Origin: a virus
DNA length: 21,638 nt
Direction: 5' to 3' (one strand)
Virus record (IMG/VR): IMGVR_UViG_3300009504_000041
Span: 1 to 21,638 of that record
The notes beneath the pieces are model-generated. The model saw nothing but the letters and a program-made list of their open reading frames with translations, did no database searches and was not told the DNA's origin. Shown in pieces: positions 1 through 6,885 of the stretch (position 1 is its first letter; every line of letters begins with the position of its first letter). Both the position numbers and the translations under genes were made by a program.

Positions 1-1404
1 ACCAGTACAACCTCTCACTTCGGGGTTCGTTGGGCTGTCGCTGTCTCCGGACCCAGTAGAGGTTTCCCGTACAAGATCGACGCTATTCGATGGGGGCGCT
101 CGGTGACCATTACGGAGGGTGATTCAGGTGCCCCTGCTTCTTGGGCAACCGTGGCGACTCACGCCAGCGCACTTACTAGGCGTTGGGGTCTCATTGAACC
201 CACCGACACAGGGGCTGCTGTTCAAGGCGAGATCTTGTGGGGCAGCGGGTCAACGGCAGTTTATAGCAGAGACGCTAACCGAACAATCGTACTACTAGCT
301 ACGCTTGGCTTTGTTCCTACAGACTTTACTAAGATTGTTATTGCTAATGCTGGCAGTGATATTGAATGGTCTAACCTTACCTTCTTGGCGCTAGATACTG
401 CGAACAGGGGGGAGGTGTCAGTTCTTAACAATGCCTCGTTCTCTGCGTTAGGTTGTTCGTTCTCAGATATTAACACAACCATAGACGGGGGTTCAAACTC
501 CGTATGGGATGGGTCTATATGGAGACGTTGCAACGCTGTCACTGCGGCGGGTGGTTCTTTTCTTGGAGCTGCCTTCCTTGAGCCGACTGTTGCTGTTGAC
601 GCAGCAGGGTTGGTTTGGAATGTGAACGTAGCCCCTGACAGCAGGCTTGACGGGGCTGAATTTTCTAAAGGTACTAACGCTCACCACGCCATAGAGTTTG
701 GCGCTGACGCACCCTTGTCTGTGACTTTGAGAGATGTTACTTATTCAGGGTTCAGCGGTACCAATGAACAGAACGACTCAACTCTGCTGTTTGCAGACCG
801 TGGTTCAGATGTTACGTGGACTGTGAACGTTGTTGGCGGAGACACTCCCTCCTATAAAAGGGCACGATCCGGGGATACAGTGAACATAGTAGCTAATCCG
901 GTCACGGTGTCCGTAACGTGTGTAGACACAAGCGGTGCTCCTCTTGAGAACGCTCGTGTTCTCCTCCAAGCAGCAACAGGCGGGCCGTTCCCGTTCCAAG
1001 CCTCTGTTACCATCACCAGGTCAGGGTCTACTGCTACGGTGGCACACACAGGACATGGCTTAGTTACAGGGGATAAGGTTGTTATCGCTGGAGTAGCTGA
1101 GATTGAGTACAACGGAGCGTTCACTATTACGAGAATTGATGATGATAGTTATAGCTATACCGTTTCTGGCACCCCCGCTACCCCGGCAACAGGCTCACCC
1201 ACATCTAGTTTTGTGGCGGTAGAAGGGTTAACCGACGTAAACGGATTCATCAGTGCATCTAGGGTGTACCCGAGCAACCAGCCCGTCATAGGACGAGCCC
1301 GCAAGAGCAGCTCTGCGCCCTTCTTCAAGTCAACGACATTGACTGGAACAGTAGACAACTCTCTTGGTCTGCCCGTTACAGCGGTTATGGTCTCGGACGA
1401 CTAA
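1..1404 (+). CDS. Tail or fibre-like structural protein, C-terminal part (5' end outside window)
   Basis: The frame is open from base 1; a GTG at 103 lies inside it and has no need to be the start, so at least 467 residues are present and the gene begins upstream. The product is rich in Gly, Ser, Thr and Val in alternating beta-strand patterns, with almost no charged helices, as expected of a phage tail, fibre or baseplate component. About residues 334-400 of the visible part (SVTITRSGSTATVAHTGHG, then GDKVVI and NGAFTI) match the small FCCH-like beta module common in phage structural proteins. The next gene starts one base after the TAA, so the two are co-translated. Exact role (fibre, hub, adsorption protein) cannot be decided from sequence. 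No signal peptide or membrane segment is seen. Confidence 0.7.
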   Translation, partial: TSTTSHFGVRWAVAVSGPSRGFPYKIDAIRWGRSVTITEGDSGAPASWATVATHASALTRRWGLIEPTDTGAAVQGEILWGSGSTAVYSRDANRTIVLLATLGFVPTDFTKIVIANAGSDIEWSNLTFLALDTANRGEVSVLNNASFSALGCSFSDINTTIDGGSNSVWDGSIWRRCNAVTAAGGSFLGAAFLEPTVAVDAAGLVWNVNVAPDSRLDGAEFSKGTNAHHAIEFGADAPLSVTLRDVTYSGFSGTNEQNDSTLLFADRGSDVTWTVNVVGGDTPSYKRARSGDTVNIVANPVTVSVTCVDTSGAPLENARVLLQAATGGPFPFQASVTITRSGSTATVAHTGHGLVTGDKVVIAGVAEIEYNGAFTITRIDDDSYSYTVSGTPATPATGSPTSSFVAVEGLTDVNGFISASRVYPSNQPVIGRARKSSSAPFFKSTTLTGTVDNSLGLPVTAVMVSDD

Positions 1405-1405
1405 C

Positions 1406-1921
1406 ATGGCAATCACAATAGACTATGGTACGTTCATCATAGATGTACCACAAGCAGACCTTACATTTATTGGCGGGAATCTTTACGAGCTAAATGCTAA
1501 CGACTTCCGCAACATCTTAAAAGACCTCGAAGATGATGAGGACGGGATGCATTTCCCTCCCACGCTTCGACATGCGACCGAATCACTCCTATCAGGTGTG
1601 ACCTATGCTCGACAGCTTGAGATAATCAACGGTTACACCATTGACTTTGAGAATACAGGTGTACCCTACACTGTCGTAGTGGTAGGGGCCAACCATAACT
1701 TGGCAGACGTAACCAACTTTGATGGTGGTATGTCTATGATCATCGGAAACTCTGCTGGCTTGCAAGTAGTAGAGACTGGCAGCGGGTTGAGCCCAGGACA
1801 GGACGCTACTCTTACTGCCATAGCAGGTGATGTGACCGACTTAGAAGCAGACCTCGTTATCATTAACGACGGTGTGAAGAAAGCCAGTCTACTAATCCCT
1901 CATACGGACGACCTCCCTTAA
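1406..1921 (+). CDS. Conserved-looking phage structural-module protein, function unknown
   Basis: The product has 171 aa, starting MAITIDYGTF. An in-frame ATG at 1364 would give 14 extra residues but lies inside the preceding structural gene; the 1406 ATG is one base after that gene's stop and gives the typical MAITIDY opening of proteins found beside tail genes in marine phages. The middle is mixed alpha/beta, with LSGVTYARQLEIINGYTIDF and a run of short beta segments; the C-terminus (GSGLSPGQDATLTAIAGDVTDLEADL) resembles the start of a helical trimerisation or attachment segment. It is the last gene of the + strand late unit and is followed directly by a strong terminator. A virion or assembly role is inferred from position. 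I do not recognise a named family with certainty. Confidence 0.75.
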   Translation: MAITIDYGTFIIDVPQADLTFIGGNLYELNANDFRNILKDLEDDEDGMHFPPTLRHATESLLSGVTYARQLEIINGYTIDFENTGVPYTVVVVGANHNLADVTNFDGGMSMIIGNSAGLQVVETGSGLSPGQDATLTAIAGDVTDLEADLVIINDGVKKASLLIPHTDDLP

Positions 1922-1954
1922 CGGGAAAGCCTCCTCCTCCAAGGCTTCAAATAG

Positions 1955-1997
1955 AAAAGCCCCGGTATCCTAATGGACGCCGGGGCTTTTTTTTTTT
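1955..1997 (+). terminator. Rho-independent terminator between converging operons
   Basis: An 11-bp stem, AAAAGCCCCGG (1955-1965) with CCGGGGCTTTT (1980-1990), encloses a 14-nt loop and runs into 11 consecutive T (1987-1997). It lies 34 bases after the last + strand gene and just before the stop of the last - strand gene. The long T tract favours the + direction; in the - direction the stem is followed by only four T, so it may also act, more weakly, on the leftward transcript. Confidence 0.93.
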
Positions 1998-2010
1998 ACT
2001 TGAACTCAGA

Positions 2011-2400
2011 TTACTCTTTATTCAGCAAAGCTTTGATGAACTTACGTAACATACTTTCTGCCTTGTTGTAGTCGCCGGTCTGATGGAAGAATCCATGCAG
2101 CTCTCGGTGGCAGTTAGCACACACTGTCATTAGATTGTCAGGTTCGTTGTGTTCCTTGTCGCCGTCCCTGTGATGAACGTCGAGAGATCCTTTAAAGAAT
2201 GGGTGGTGACCACACATCTCACAAGAATCTCCCCTGTACCTAAGCCACGGCATACCGTAGTTACCCTTATGACAGGCGGTACAGTTTTTATCCCATCGGG
2301 GGTTACCAAGGGAAGTGTAGCCTTTGAACCGTACTGGCTCTACACCACACTCTTCACACAAATCACCTTCTTGTCTAGTCGTCGGTCTTCCCTGGGGCAT
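2011..2400 (-). CDS. HNH homing-type endonuclease
   Basis: The product has 129 aa. The HNH core is LDVHHRDGDKEHNEPDNL followed by VCANCHRELHG: the catalytic HH pair, the central Asn and the last His are present, held by two Cys pairs (CEMC and CANC). An extra N-terminal Cys-pair region (CEEC and CTAC) looks like a second zinc site. AAGGA lies 8 nt before the ATG. The gene overlaps the end of the upstream gene by 26 nt and is the last of the long leftward unit. In phages such proteins are either free-standing homing endonucleases or accessory nucleases in packaging. No packaging gene is next to it here, so a mobile homing gene is the more likely reading. Confidence 0.85.
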   Translation of the reverse strand: MPQGRPTTRQEGDLCEECGVEPVRFKGYTSLGNPRWDKNCTACHKGNYGMPWLRYRGDSCEMCGHHPFFKGSLDVHHRDGDKEHNEPDNLMTVCANCHRELHGFFHQTGDYNKAESMLRKFIKALLNKE

Positions 2401-2815
2401 TGTACTTGTCCTTCAGGTACTCATGTGCATAACCTTGAAGGTTAAAAAACATAGCAGAGATGTCTTCTTCTATGCTATCTGACGCCAAAGCATCAGTCAC
2501 TTCATAACCACGGTGGCGCTGCCACATGTGGAAAAAGTGACGCCACATACCCTTCATGTATCTAGCCAAAGGGATACCCTTCTGCCAGTTATCGCTCTCG
2601 CGTACTTGCCCGTCAGCTTGTACTCGGTGCTTAGTCATGTATCTGAAGTACATGTCAAGGAAGAGAGGCGATAGGTACCCATCAGGGTCGTCACGCACTA
2701 TATCCTCAGACCGGGTTGCCCCTGTCTCGAACGTATTCATAGGCTGACCCTTTTGGTCTACCGAAAATTGCTGTTCTTCTTCAGGGTAGAGCCCTCGAAT
2801 CTCATCTCTGTTCAT
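2375..2815 (-). CDS. dATP/dGTP diphosphohydrolase-domain protein (DUF5664 type)
   Basis: The product has 146 aa, starting MNRDEIRGLY. The start at 2815 is chosen because its ATG shares an A with the upstream stop (TAATG) and GGAG lies 6 nt before it; the frame is open a little further upstream. The signature is TGATRSEDIVRDDPDGYLSP, then NWQKGIPLARYMKGMWRH, and a C-terminal EEDISAMFFNLQGYAHEYL. This is the conserved layout of the phage family TGA.R....G..DL.SP / NW.KGIP..R / WNL. The family is associated with dATP/dGTP diphosphohydrolase function in phages with altered nucleotide pools; the activity here is inferred. A MazG-like gene and a dCMP deaminase in the same unit fit a role in nucleotide metabolism. 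Confidence 0.75.
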   Translation of the reverse strand: MNRDEIRGLYPEEEQQFSVDQKGQPMNTFETGATRSEDIVRDDPDGYLSPLFLDMYFRYMTKHRVQADGQVRESDNWQKGIPLARYMKGMWRHFFHMWQRHRGYEVTDALASDSIEEDISAMFFNLQGYAHEYLKDKYNAPGKTDD

Positions 2816-3081
2816 TATTTCTCCGGGTAACATATGTAGGTGCTGTCGTCTTTAACGGTGAACTTCCCGTACTTGCGGCAAGACTCAACGATTGCTCGCA
2901 GAGCTTCTTTACCAGTGTCGGCTCCCCGAACACTTCGTCGAACAGTTCCTTCGTTATGAACGTGGGCCTGCTCTTGGTACTTAAGGGTGGGAAGCTCAAT
3001 TACTCTGTCCTTTACGGGGGTCAACGCTTGGCACCCCACAACAAAGAGCAGGAATCCTACGATTGAAAAGATCATTCTCAT
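2815..3081 (-). CDS. Small lipoprotein, possible outer-membrane spanin subunit
   Basis: The product has 88 aa. The N-terminus MRMIFSIVGFLLFVVGCQAL is a lipoprotein signal with a lipobox ending VVGC (Cys17). The mature part is short, charged and has two further Cys (SCRKYGKF and YICYPEK). The ATG overlaps the TGA of the holin-like gene (ATGA), so translation is coupled to it. A lipoprotein directly after a holin-like membrane protein is the usual place of an outer-membrane spanin, which joins inner and outer membrane during lysis. However, no partner with a long periplasmic helix and no endolysin are visible nearby, and the mature part is not proline-rich. The spanin role is therefore only a suggestion. 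The lipobox indicates a Gram-negative host. Confidence 0.7.
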   Translation of the reverse strand: MRMIFSIVGFLLFVVGCQALTPVKDRVIELPTLKYQEQAHVHNEGTVRRSVRGADTGKEALRAIVESCRKYGKFTVKDDSTYICYPEK

Positions 3082-3503
3082 TTCGCACTACTCGATCCGA
3101 AGTACACACCAGCGATGGCGTATACTAGGTGGGTGTGAATGGGTCCGAGCACCAAGCCTGTTCCTGTGGTCCAGACAAGTGTGTCGGTTGGATCAGAGAA
3201 GAACCAGAAACCTCCCACTGCTTCCGTTGCTCCATATGAGATTGGAAGATATGGAAAGAATAGAGGCGCAACCAGAGGTAATACGATAATACTGAAGACG
3301 GCAGATAAAGCGATTGTTCTTCGGGTAAAAACGAATCCTTTATCGGAGTACTCTCGGGCTGCTTGGACGGCTTCATTAGCCTTCCCAATCTTCCCCATCA
3401 GCAGCTCGTGCTTGTGCTGATTCATACGCATCTTGAGGGAAATCACCCTCGTCACTGCTGTCAGAATAAACGAGATCAGACCCGTCATCAACTCGAGGGG
3501 CAT
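3078..3503 (-). CDS. Membrane protein, putative holin
   Basis: The product has 141 aa. It shows an N-terminal hydrophobic stretch (LMTGLISFILTAVTRVISL), a basic/coiled cytoplasmic piece (MRMNQHKHELLMGKIGKANEA), then RRTIALSAVFSIIVLPLVAPLFFPYL as a second membrane segment, a GGFWFF loop, and a C-terminal hydrophobic HLVYAIAGVYFG. This layout recurs in putative holins of marine podoviruses. GGGAG lies about 9-10 nt before the ATG, which supports this start even though it places the first 128 nt inside the end of the upstream gene in another frame. Together with the downstream lipoprotein it forms a possible lysis pair. The function is inferred from topology and neighbours, not shown. Confidence 0.6.
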   Translation of the reverse strand: MPLELMTGLISFILTAVTRVISLKMRMNQHKHELLMGKIGKANEAVQAAREYSDKGFVFTRRTIALSAVFSIIVLPLVAPLFFPYLPISYGATEAVGGFWFFSDPTDTLVWTTGTGLVLGPIHTHLVYAIAGVYFGSSSAK

Positions 3504-3717
3504 ATGCCTGCACTCCCTTCTCTGCCAGAGCTACATCAAGCTCAGTCAGAAACTTAATCATATCAATGTCACGCTCTTTGGCTTGCTCTACCAACTCAGG
3601 TACTGCCTGCTCGAGGGTCAGCAGGTTACCGCTGCGCTCGAGTTCATTGTCGATAGCTATCTCTACGCCGTGCTTTTGGTAGTCATCCCAAAACAGGGTA
3701 ATTGCGTTCTCTTCCAT
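3376..3717 (-). CDS. Acidic protein of unknown function
   Basis: The product has 113 aa. The first 70 residues look globular and helical (WDDYQKHGVEIAIDNELERS, AVPELVEQAKERDIDMIKF). The last 40 are very acidic and low in hydrophobics (DDGSDLVYSDSSDEGDFPQD). That acidic tail is the part that overlaps the holin-like gene for 128 nt, so the two frames compete for the same DNA. The start is fixed by a TAATG overlap with the preceding small gene. I do not recognise the family. A late-acting role near lysis genes is only positional. It could end earlier in relatives; comparison would show whether the tail is a by-product of the overlap. Confidence 0.65.
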   Translation of the reverse strand: MEENAITLFWDDYQKHGVEIAIDNELERSGNLLTLEQAVPELVEQAKERDIDMIKFLTELDVALAEKGVQAYAPRVDDGSDLVYSDSSDEGDFPQDAYESAQARAADGEDWEG

Positions 3718-3896
3718 TACAGGTCCACCACTTGTACTTGATTAGGTTCAACGGCTACGAACTTACGTCGACGGCCATCGTATACTTCAACGGATACATC
3801 AAGGTCACCCTTCATCCGCTTGATTGGATTCTTGAGGTACGAGGGACGAACTACCGTCAACCGAACCTTCTGCGCTTTGTCCGCTTTTGTTACCAT
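3717..3896 (-). CDS. Small basic protein of unknown function
   Basis: The product has 59 aa: a basic N-terminus (MVTKADKAQKVRLTVVRPSY, then LKNPIKRMKGD) and a beta-rich end (VSVEVYDGRRRKFVAVEPNQ). Its TAA overlaps the ATG of the next gene (TAATG), good evidence that it is translated. The ATG at 3896 has only a weak GAGA-type binding site and overlaps the MazG-like gene by 92 nt; an internal ATG at 3815 would reduce the overlap to 11 nt but would remove the basic half, which looks protein-like. Charge and size suggest nucleic-acid binding, but no motif proves it. Confidence 0.6.
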   Translation of the reverse strand: MVTKADKAQKVRLTVVRPSYLKNPIKRMKGDLDVSVEVYDGRRRKFVAVEPNQVQVVDL

Positions 3897-4206
3897 AACG
3901 TTTCTCTAGTTTTTCCATGTTCTTATGTAGGGCATCAACGAGGCTGATGCCTTGCATGTCAGCTACCCTTGCCAGGTAGTACATAACGTCCCCTATCTCT
4001 AGGGTCATCTCTTCTTTGTCTACTACTACGCTCCTGTTCGGAGTGTAGCGTGACTTCTTAAACGGATCAACAATCTCTGCTACCTCAGTGACTAGGCCGA
4101 ATAGAGCGTGTGTCATCTGATCCTCGGGATCAATGCTGTTCGTCCATACGTCTCTAGTCCACGCTTGGTAGTAAGACAGGTCGTCTACCGATTCAATCCT
4201 TTCCAT
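3805..4206 (-). CDS. MazG-like nucleotide pyrophosphohydrolase
   Basis: The product has 133 aa. The MazG helix pair carries E41-x2-E44 (LVTEVAEI) and E70-x2-D73 (LEIGDVMYYLARVAD), the metal-binding residues of all-alpha NTP pyrophosphatases, which split an NTP or dNTP into the monophosphate and pyrophosphate. A loop rich in Ser, Arg and Val between the helices, and a disordered Ser/Gln-rich tail after residue 105, are extra. GGAG lies 7 nt before the ATG; the start overlaps endonuclease I by 14 nt. In phages the family is linked to nucleotide-pool control or to lowering host (p)ppGpp signalling. It lies near a dATP/dGTP diphosphohydrolase-domain gene, which favours the first. Confidence 0.85.
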   Translation of the reverse strand: MERIESVDDLSYYQAWTRDVWTNSIDPEDQMTHALFGLVTEVAEIVDPFKKSRYTPNRSVVVDKEEMTLEIGDVMYYLARVADMQGISLVDALHKNMEKLEKRYGNKSGQSAEGSVDGSSSLVPQESNQADEG

Positions 4207-4606
4207 GTATCCACTCCAACGGTATCTTCTTATCGGCGTAACGCCAGGTCAGCCCTTTGAAGATTCCTCTTCCACGTCCTTCGCAAATATCTGCATAAGT
4301 TTGCTTTGCTCCCTTGCTAGTTTTTGTAAGGCTTCGGGTGAAAACGAATCTAATATCCAGGTTCGGATAGAGCGTCTTGATGATGGCGTGTTTGTATCTA
4401 TCGTCGTAGTCCCAAATTCCTTTGGTCTCGACGATGAACCAGTCTCCGTTATCTTGGTGGATGAAGAAGTCTGGCTTGTACGTGTGCTTTTCCGCCGGGA
4501 GGATGTATTCGATCTTCCCTTCTTGCGGCTCGTAGAGGTACGTGGCTCGCTCAAGGGTGAGTAGCTCCGCGTTTACCCTCTCCAGTTTGCTCTTGTAGTC
4601 CGGCAT
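4193..4606 (-). CDS. T7 gp3-like endonuclease I (Holliday junction resolvase)
   Basis: The product has 137 aa, starting MPDYKSKLERV. The T7 endonuclease I signature is complete: Glu9 (KSKLE), Asp46 (HTYKPDF), Glu60 and Lys62 (IVETKG), followed by DDRYKHAIIK, DIRFVF and a final ADKKIPLEWI that matches the end of the family. The family cuts branched DNA and, in T7, also breaks down host DNA to feed phage synthesis. An ATG at 4630 would add eight residues, but the 4606 ATG has AAGG 9 nt upstream and fits the family better. It overlaps the preceding membrane protein by 56 nt. Confidence 0.93.
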   Translation of the reverse strand: MPDYKSKLERVNAELLTLERATYLYEPQEGKIEYILPAEKHTYKPDFFIHQDNGDWFIVETKGIWDYDDRYKHAIIKTLYPNLDIRFVFTRSLTKTSKGAKQTYADICEGRGRGIFKGLTWRYADKKIPLEWIHGKD

Positions 4607-4853
4607 CTTCTTGTGCCTTGTATTTAGCATACAGCTTAGCGATGATGTTGTTCGACCACCGCCGGATAGTATACTTACGTGCCCATGCTACTATAAAGAA
4701 GATTACACCGCCTAGCACGTTATCGGAGAGTGTAATCCCGTAGCCAAATATACCGTTGTAAACAATTACAACCATGACTACGTTCATCAGATAACCTACG
4801 ACATTATCGAAGAAGGTCTCTGCTGCGTGTACGTGTCTTGCTCTTATCCTCAT
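4551..4853 (-). CDS. Small two-span membrane protein (DUF7220-like)
   Basis: The product has 100 aa, starting MRIRARHVHAAETFF. The start is fixed by TAATG overlap with the exonuclease stop. Two membrane spans are visible: about residues 15-37 (VVGYLMNVVMVVIVYNGIFG) and 46-60 (GGVIFFIVAWARKYTIRRW), ending in a conserved-looking basic ARKYTIRRW. The pattern VGY..N......N..FG....L.DN...G..F......R...RR is that of a small phage membrane-protein family often placed in replication modules. Its role is unknown; anchoring of replication or of host-directed functions at the membrane is conceivable. The last 25 residues are polar and overlap endonuclease I. Confidence 0.7.
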   Translation of the reverse strand: MRIRARHVHAAETFFDNVVGYLMNVVMVVIVYNGIFGYGITLSDNVLGGVIFFIVAWARKYTIRRWSNNIIAKLYAKYKAQEDAGLQEQTGEGKRGATHP

Positions 4854-5749
4854 TACAGGTACCAGTAGTGTTCGTCCCGCTCGTGCGGGGGGAGCCACTC
4901 GTCGTCTACACGACGCTGCATGTGCAGGAGATTAGCGTTCTCTTTGAGGAACATCATACCGTAGTGTCGACCGTAGTACTTGATGTACTTCTCTTCGACA
5001 TGCTCGTACATTTCCTCTTCCTCGTTCATATCATCAAGCTGCTTAACCCAAGCAGACTTAGGACCTACGTTGTAGAGCCCCTTGATGTTATCTGAGGCAT
5101 CACCCACGAGTAGCTGCTTGTAGAAGTTGCGGAAGGCTTGGATGATCGACACCCAGTAGGCTTCCCCTTTCTCTACACTACGCTTCTCTTCAGGTATCTC
5201 GTTACCTTCTGCATCCTTTGCACCCTTCAACCACCACTTGAAGTGCCAGCCGGGTACGGTATCCAGGTCCTTGTCTCGTGAAGCAATGACCGTATTAGAA
5301 TAACTCCGGAGTGTGCTGTCGTCCCACCCCAACTTGCTACCAACGTCAACGAGGTCGGACCACATCTGCGTAGCCATAGCGTCGTCAGCTTCTCGATCGT
5401 CCTGCCACTCAGCACCAAGCTCGTCGGCTAGGGCTTGCTTAACAGCATCTACGTTGTTGCGTTGAACGTCCTCTCTGTGGCCCTTATAAGGTAGAATCGT
5501 AGCGAGCTTGTGACGATAGTGCTTGCCTCTTGTAAGGAAAGCTTTCCACCCACCAGCTTGTGCTCCCATAACAATAGAAAGCAGTCGTCCTTTCGCAACA
5601 TCAACTACTCGGTCAAGTTCGATGAGGTCTCCCTTAACAACTCGGCCAGTCTCCTCGTCAATGAGTGGCTCACCGTCTTCATCCTTCATGTCGTAGCGCA
5701 GGTGTCCTACCTCGTGGGCAATCATGTCTGCATCTATTAGAACTTTCAT
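4853..5749 (-). CDS. 5'-3' exonuclease (FEN/T7 gp6-type)
   Basis: The product has 298 aa. Recognisable FEN-family elements in order: LIDADMI at the N-terminus (Asp6, Asp8), LPYKGHR (the helical-arch Lys/Arg region), DDREADDAMA (metal-binding acidic cluster), VIASRDKDLDTVPGW (second acidic cluster), and LLVGDASDNIKGLYNVGPKSA (third cluster plus the helix-three-turn-helix DNA-binding segment). This enzyme degrades DNA from 5' ends and removes RNA primers. AGGA lies 6 nt before the ATG. The gene sits between a small acidic gene and the membrane protein, with a one-base overlap to the latter. All catalytic Asp residues that I can place by eye are present, so it looks intact. Confidence 0.92.
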   Translation of the reverse strand: MKVLIDADMIAHEVGHLRYDMKDEDGEPLIDEETGRVVKGDLIELDRVVDVAKGRLLSIVMGAQAGGWKAFLTRGKHYRHKLATILPYKGHREDVQRNNVDAVKQALADELGAEWQDDREADDAMATQMWSDLVDVGSKLGWDDSTLRSYSNTVIASRDKDLDTVPGWHFKWWLKGAKDAEGNEIPEEKRSVEKGEAYWVSIIQAFRNFYKQLLVGDASDNIKGLYNVGPKSAWVKQLDDMNEEEEMYEHVEEKYIKYYGRHYGMMFLKENANLLHMQRRVDDEWLPPHERDEHYWYL

Positions 5750-5750
5750 A

Positions 5751-5951
5751 TTAATCCTTTGTTAACACAATCGGGAACATGCCTTCACCCTTCCCGTATA
5801 CTAGTGTGGTTAGGATTTTCATCCACCTATTCCTCACTGCTTCCTCTTCCTCGTCCTCTATATCTGAGTCGGCTAGAGCATCTATCATCTGGAAGATGTC
5901 TTCCCTCTCGGAGTAGGTCAAGAAGAGCCTTGCCTTGTACTTTTCTGTCAT
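5751..5951 (-). CDS. Small acidic helical protein of unknown function
   Basis: The product has 66 aa, starting MTEKYKARLFL. It looks alpha-helical with an acidic centre (DALADSDIEDEEEEAVRNRW) and ends in a hydrophobic VYGKGEGMFPIVLTKD. The start at 5951 is preceded by AGG 8 nt upstream; an ATG at 5975 would add eight residues but its GGG is too close. The TAA is one base before the ATG of the exonuclease, so the two are translated in sequence. No family is recognised. Its place between SSB and exonuclease suggests a replication accessory factor, which is positional inference only. Confidence 0.65.
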   Translation of the reverse strand: MTEKYKARLFLTYSEREDIFQMIDALADSDIEDEEEEAVRNRWMKILTTLVYGKGEGMFPIVLTKD

Positions 5952-5995
5952 AATCTTTACCTGACTTATGGGCATGGCCCTTCGTGAAGTACAGT

Positions 5996-6178
5996 TTAGA
6001 GGGACGCGGTTGCATCAGGGTTATCCGACAACGCTCGACGACTAAGCTCACGACCTATGTAGGTGCGAGCGAAGAGGAGTTCATCCTCAGACCAGGTAGA
6101 TAGGCAAGCAGGCTCGATAGCCTCGCCACCAACCTTGCTGTAGATGAGGTCATTCCACTCTGCGTATACTTGTTCCAT
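5996..6178 (-). CDS. Small protein of unknown function
   Basis: The product has 60 aa, starting MEQVYAEWNDL; it is acidic, likely helical (EDELLFARTYIGRELSRRAL), with one Cys. AAAGGAG is followed by two tandem ATG codons (6181 and 6178); the second has the better spacing (6 nt). The frame stays open upstream to a GTG at 6289, five bases after the SSB stop, and the extra 37 residues (WTGETYGCKSHLL and so on) look protein-like, so a longer form started by coupling to SSB is possible. The strong internal binding site argues for the short form as the main product. No known family is recognised. Confidence 0.6.
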   Translation of the reverse strand: MEQVYAEWNDLIYSKVGGEAIEPACLSTWSEDELLFARTYIGRELSRRALSDNPDATASL

Positions 6179-6294
6179 CATACTCTCCTTTAAAAGGTGG
6201 GACTTACACCCGTACGTCTCACCAGTCCAGGTATACTTACCCGGTATACCTAACGAGCCGTAACTTAACCACTCAGCCGGGATGCCCACAGAAA

Positions 6295-6885
6295 TTAGGC
6301 TTTCATTGCCTCGAGTCGAAGCACCATAGCTTCTACCTTAGACCCGGAATAGTTCTTCGCGGACTTGATCTGTTCGCGCAGGCCATCCCAAAGGAAGTCG
6401 TTCCAGATATCCTCGTCGGGATTATCATAGTCAAAGTAGAAGGGGGTAGTATCGAGAGCACCAACCTCAATACCTTCAGGTACACCAGACACTTGACTGA
6501 TGTTTGCAAAGGTACGGGATTGACCACCCGACTCTACCTCGTTATGTACGATGGTTACGAAGCACGGCTTGTTGAGCAACTCAGCCAGGTCACGGGCTGC
6601 CGGATTCAGCACGTTGACGTGCTCCATCAGGGTAGCCTTGTCCGAGCTAGACTTGCGCAGCGGTGCAGTACGTACCATGTGCTGCTTGCCGTTGTAGTCG
6701 CTGTCCGGCATATCAATGATACGAGTCGGCAGCGAGTAGTGAAGGATTACTTGATCCTTCTCACCGTAAAACGTGTCATGAATACCGATCTCAATTACCC
6801 TTGCCAGCCGTGCAGGTACTACACCTGCTGCTGGATTCGGGATACGCGGGCCACTCTCTTGCTTATTCTGCGGATTCAGGGCCAT
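6295..6885 (-). CDS. Single-stranded DNA-binding protein
   Basis: The product has 196 aa. The layout is that of phage SSBs used with T7-like polymerases: an N-terminal NPAAGVVPARLARVIEIGIH opening strand, a beta-rich core (KDQVILHYSLPTRIIDM; PCFVTIVHNEVESGGQSRTF), a loop with basic and Ser residues (LRKSSSDKATLMEH), and a C-terminal FDYDNPDEDIWNDFLWDGLR segment ending in KSAKNYSGSKVEAM. It would coat ssDNA at the fork and pair the polymerase with the helicase. The tail is less acidic than that of T7 gp2.5, and the acidic, Trp/Phe-rich DNPDEDIWNDF block may do the protein contacts. GAGG lies 8 nt before the ATG. Confidence 0.75.
   Translation of the reverse strand: MALNPQNKQESGPRIPNPAAGVVPARLARVIEIGIHDTFYGEKDQVILHYSLPTRIIDMPDSDYNGKQHMVRTAPLRKSSSDKATLMEHVNVLNPAARDLAELLNKPCFVTIVHNEVESGGQSRTFANISQVSGVPEGIEVGALDTTPFYFDYDNPDEDIWNDFLWDGLREQIKSAKNYSGSKVEAMVLRLEAMKA

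Noticed and set aside
3078-3081. Frameshift or sequencing error between holin-like and lipoprotein genes
   Set aside because: The ATGA overlap is a normal coupled junction, seen many times in this unit.
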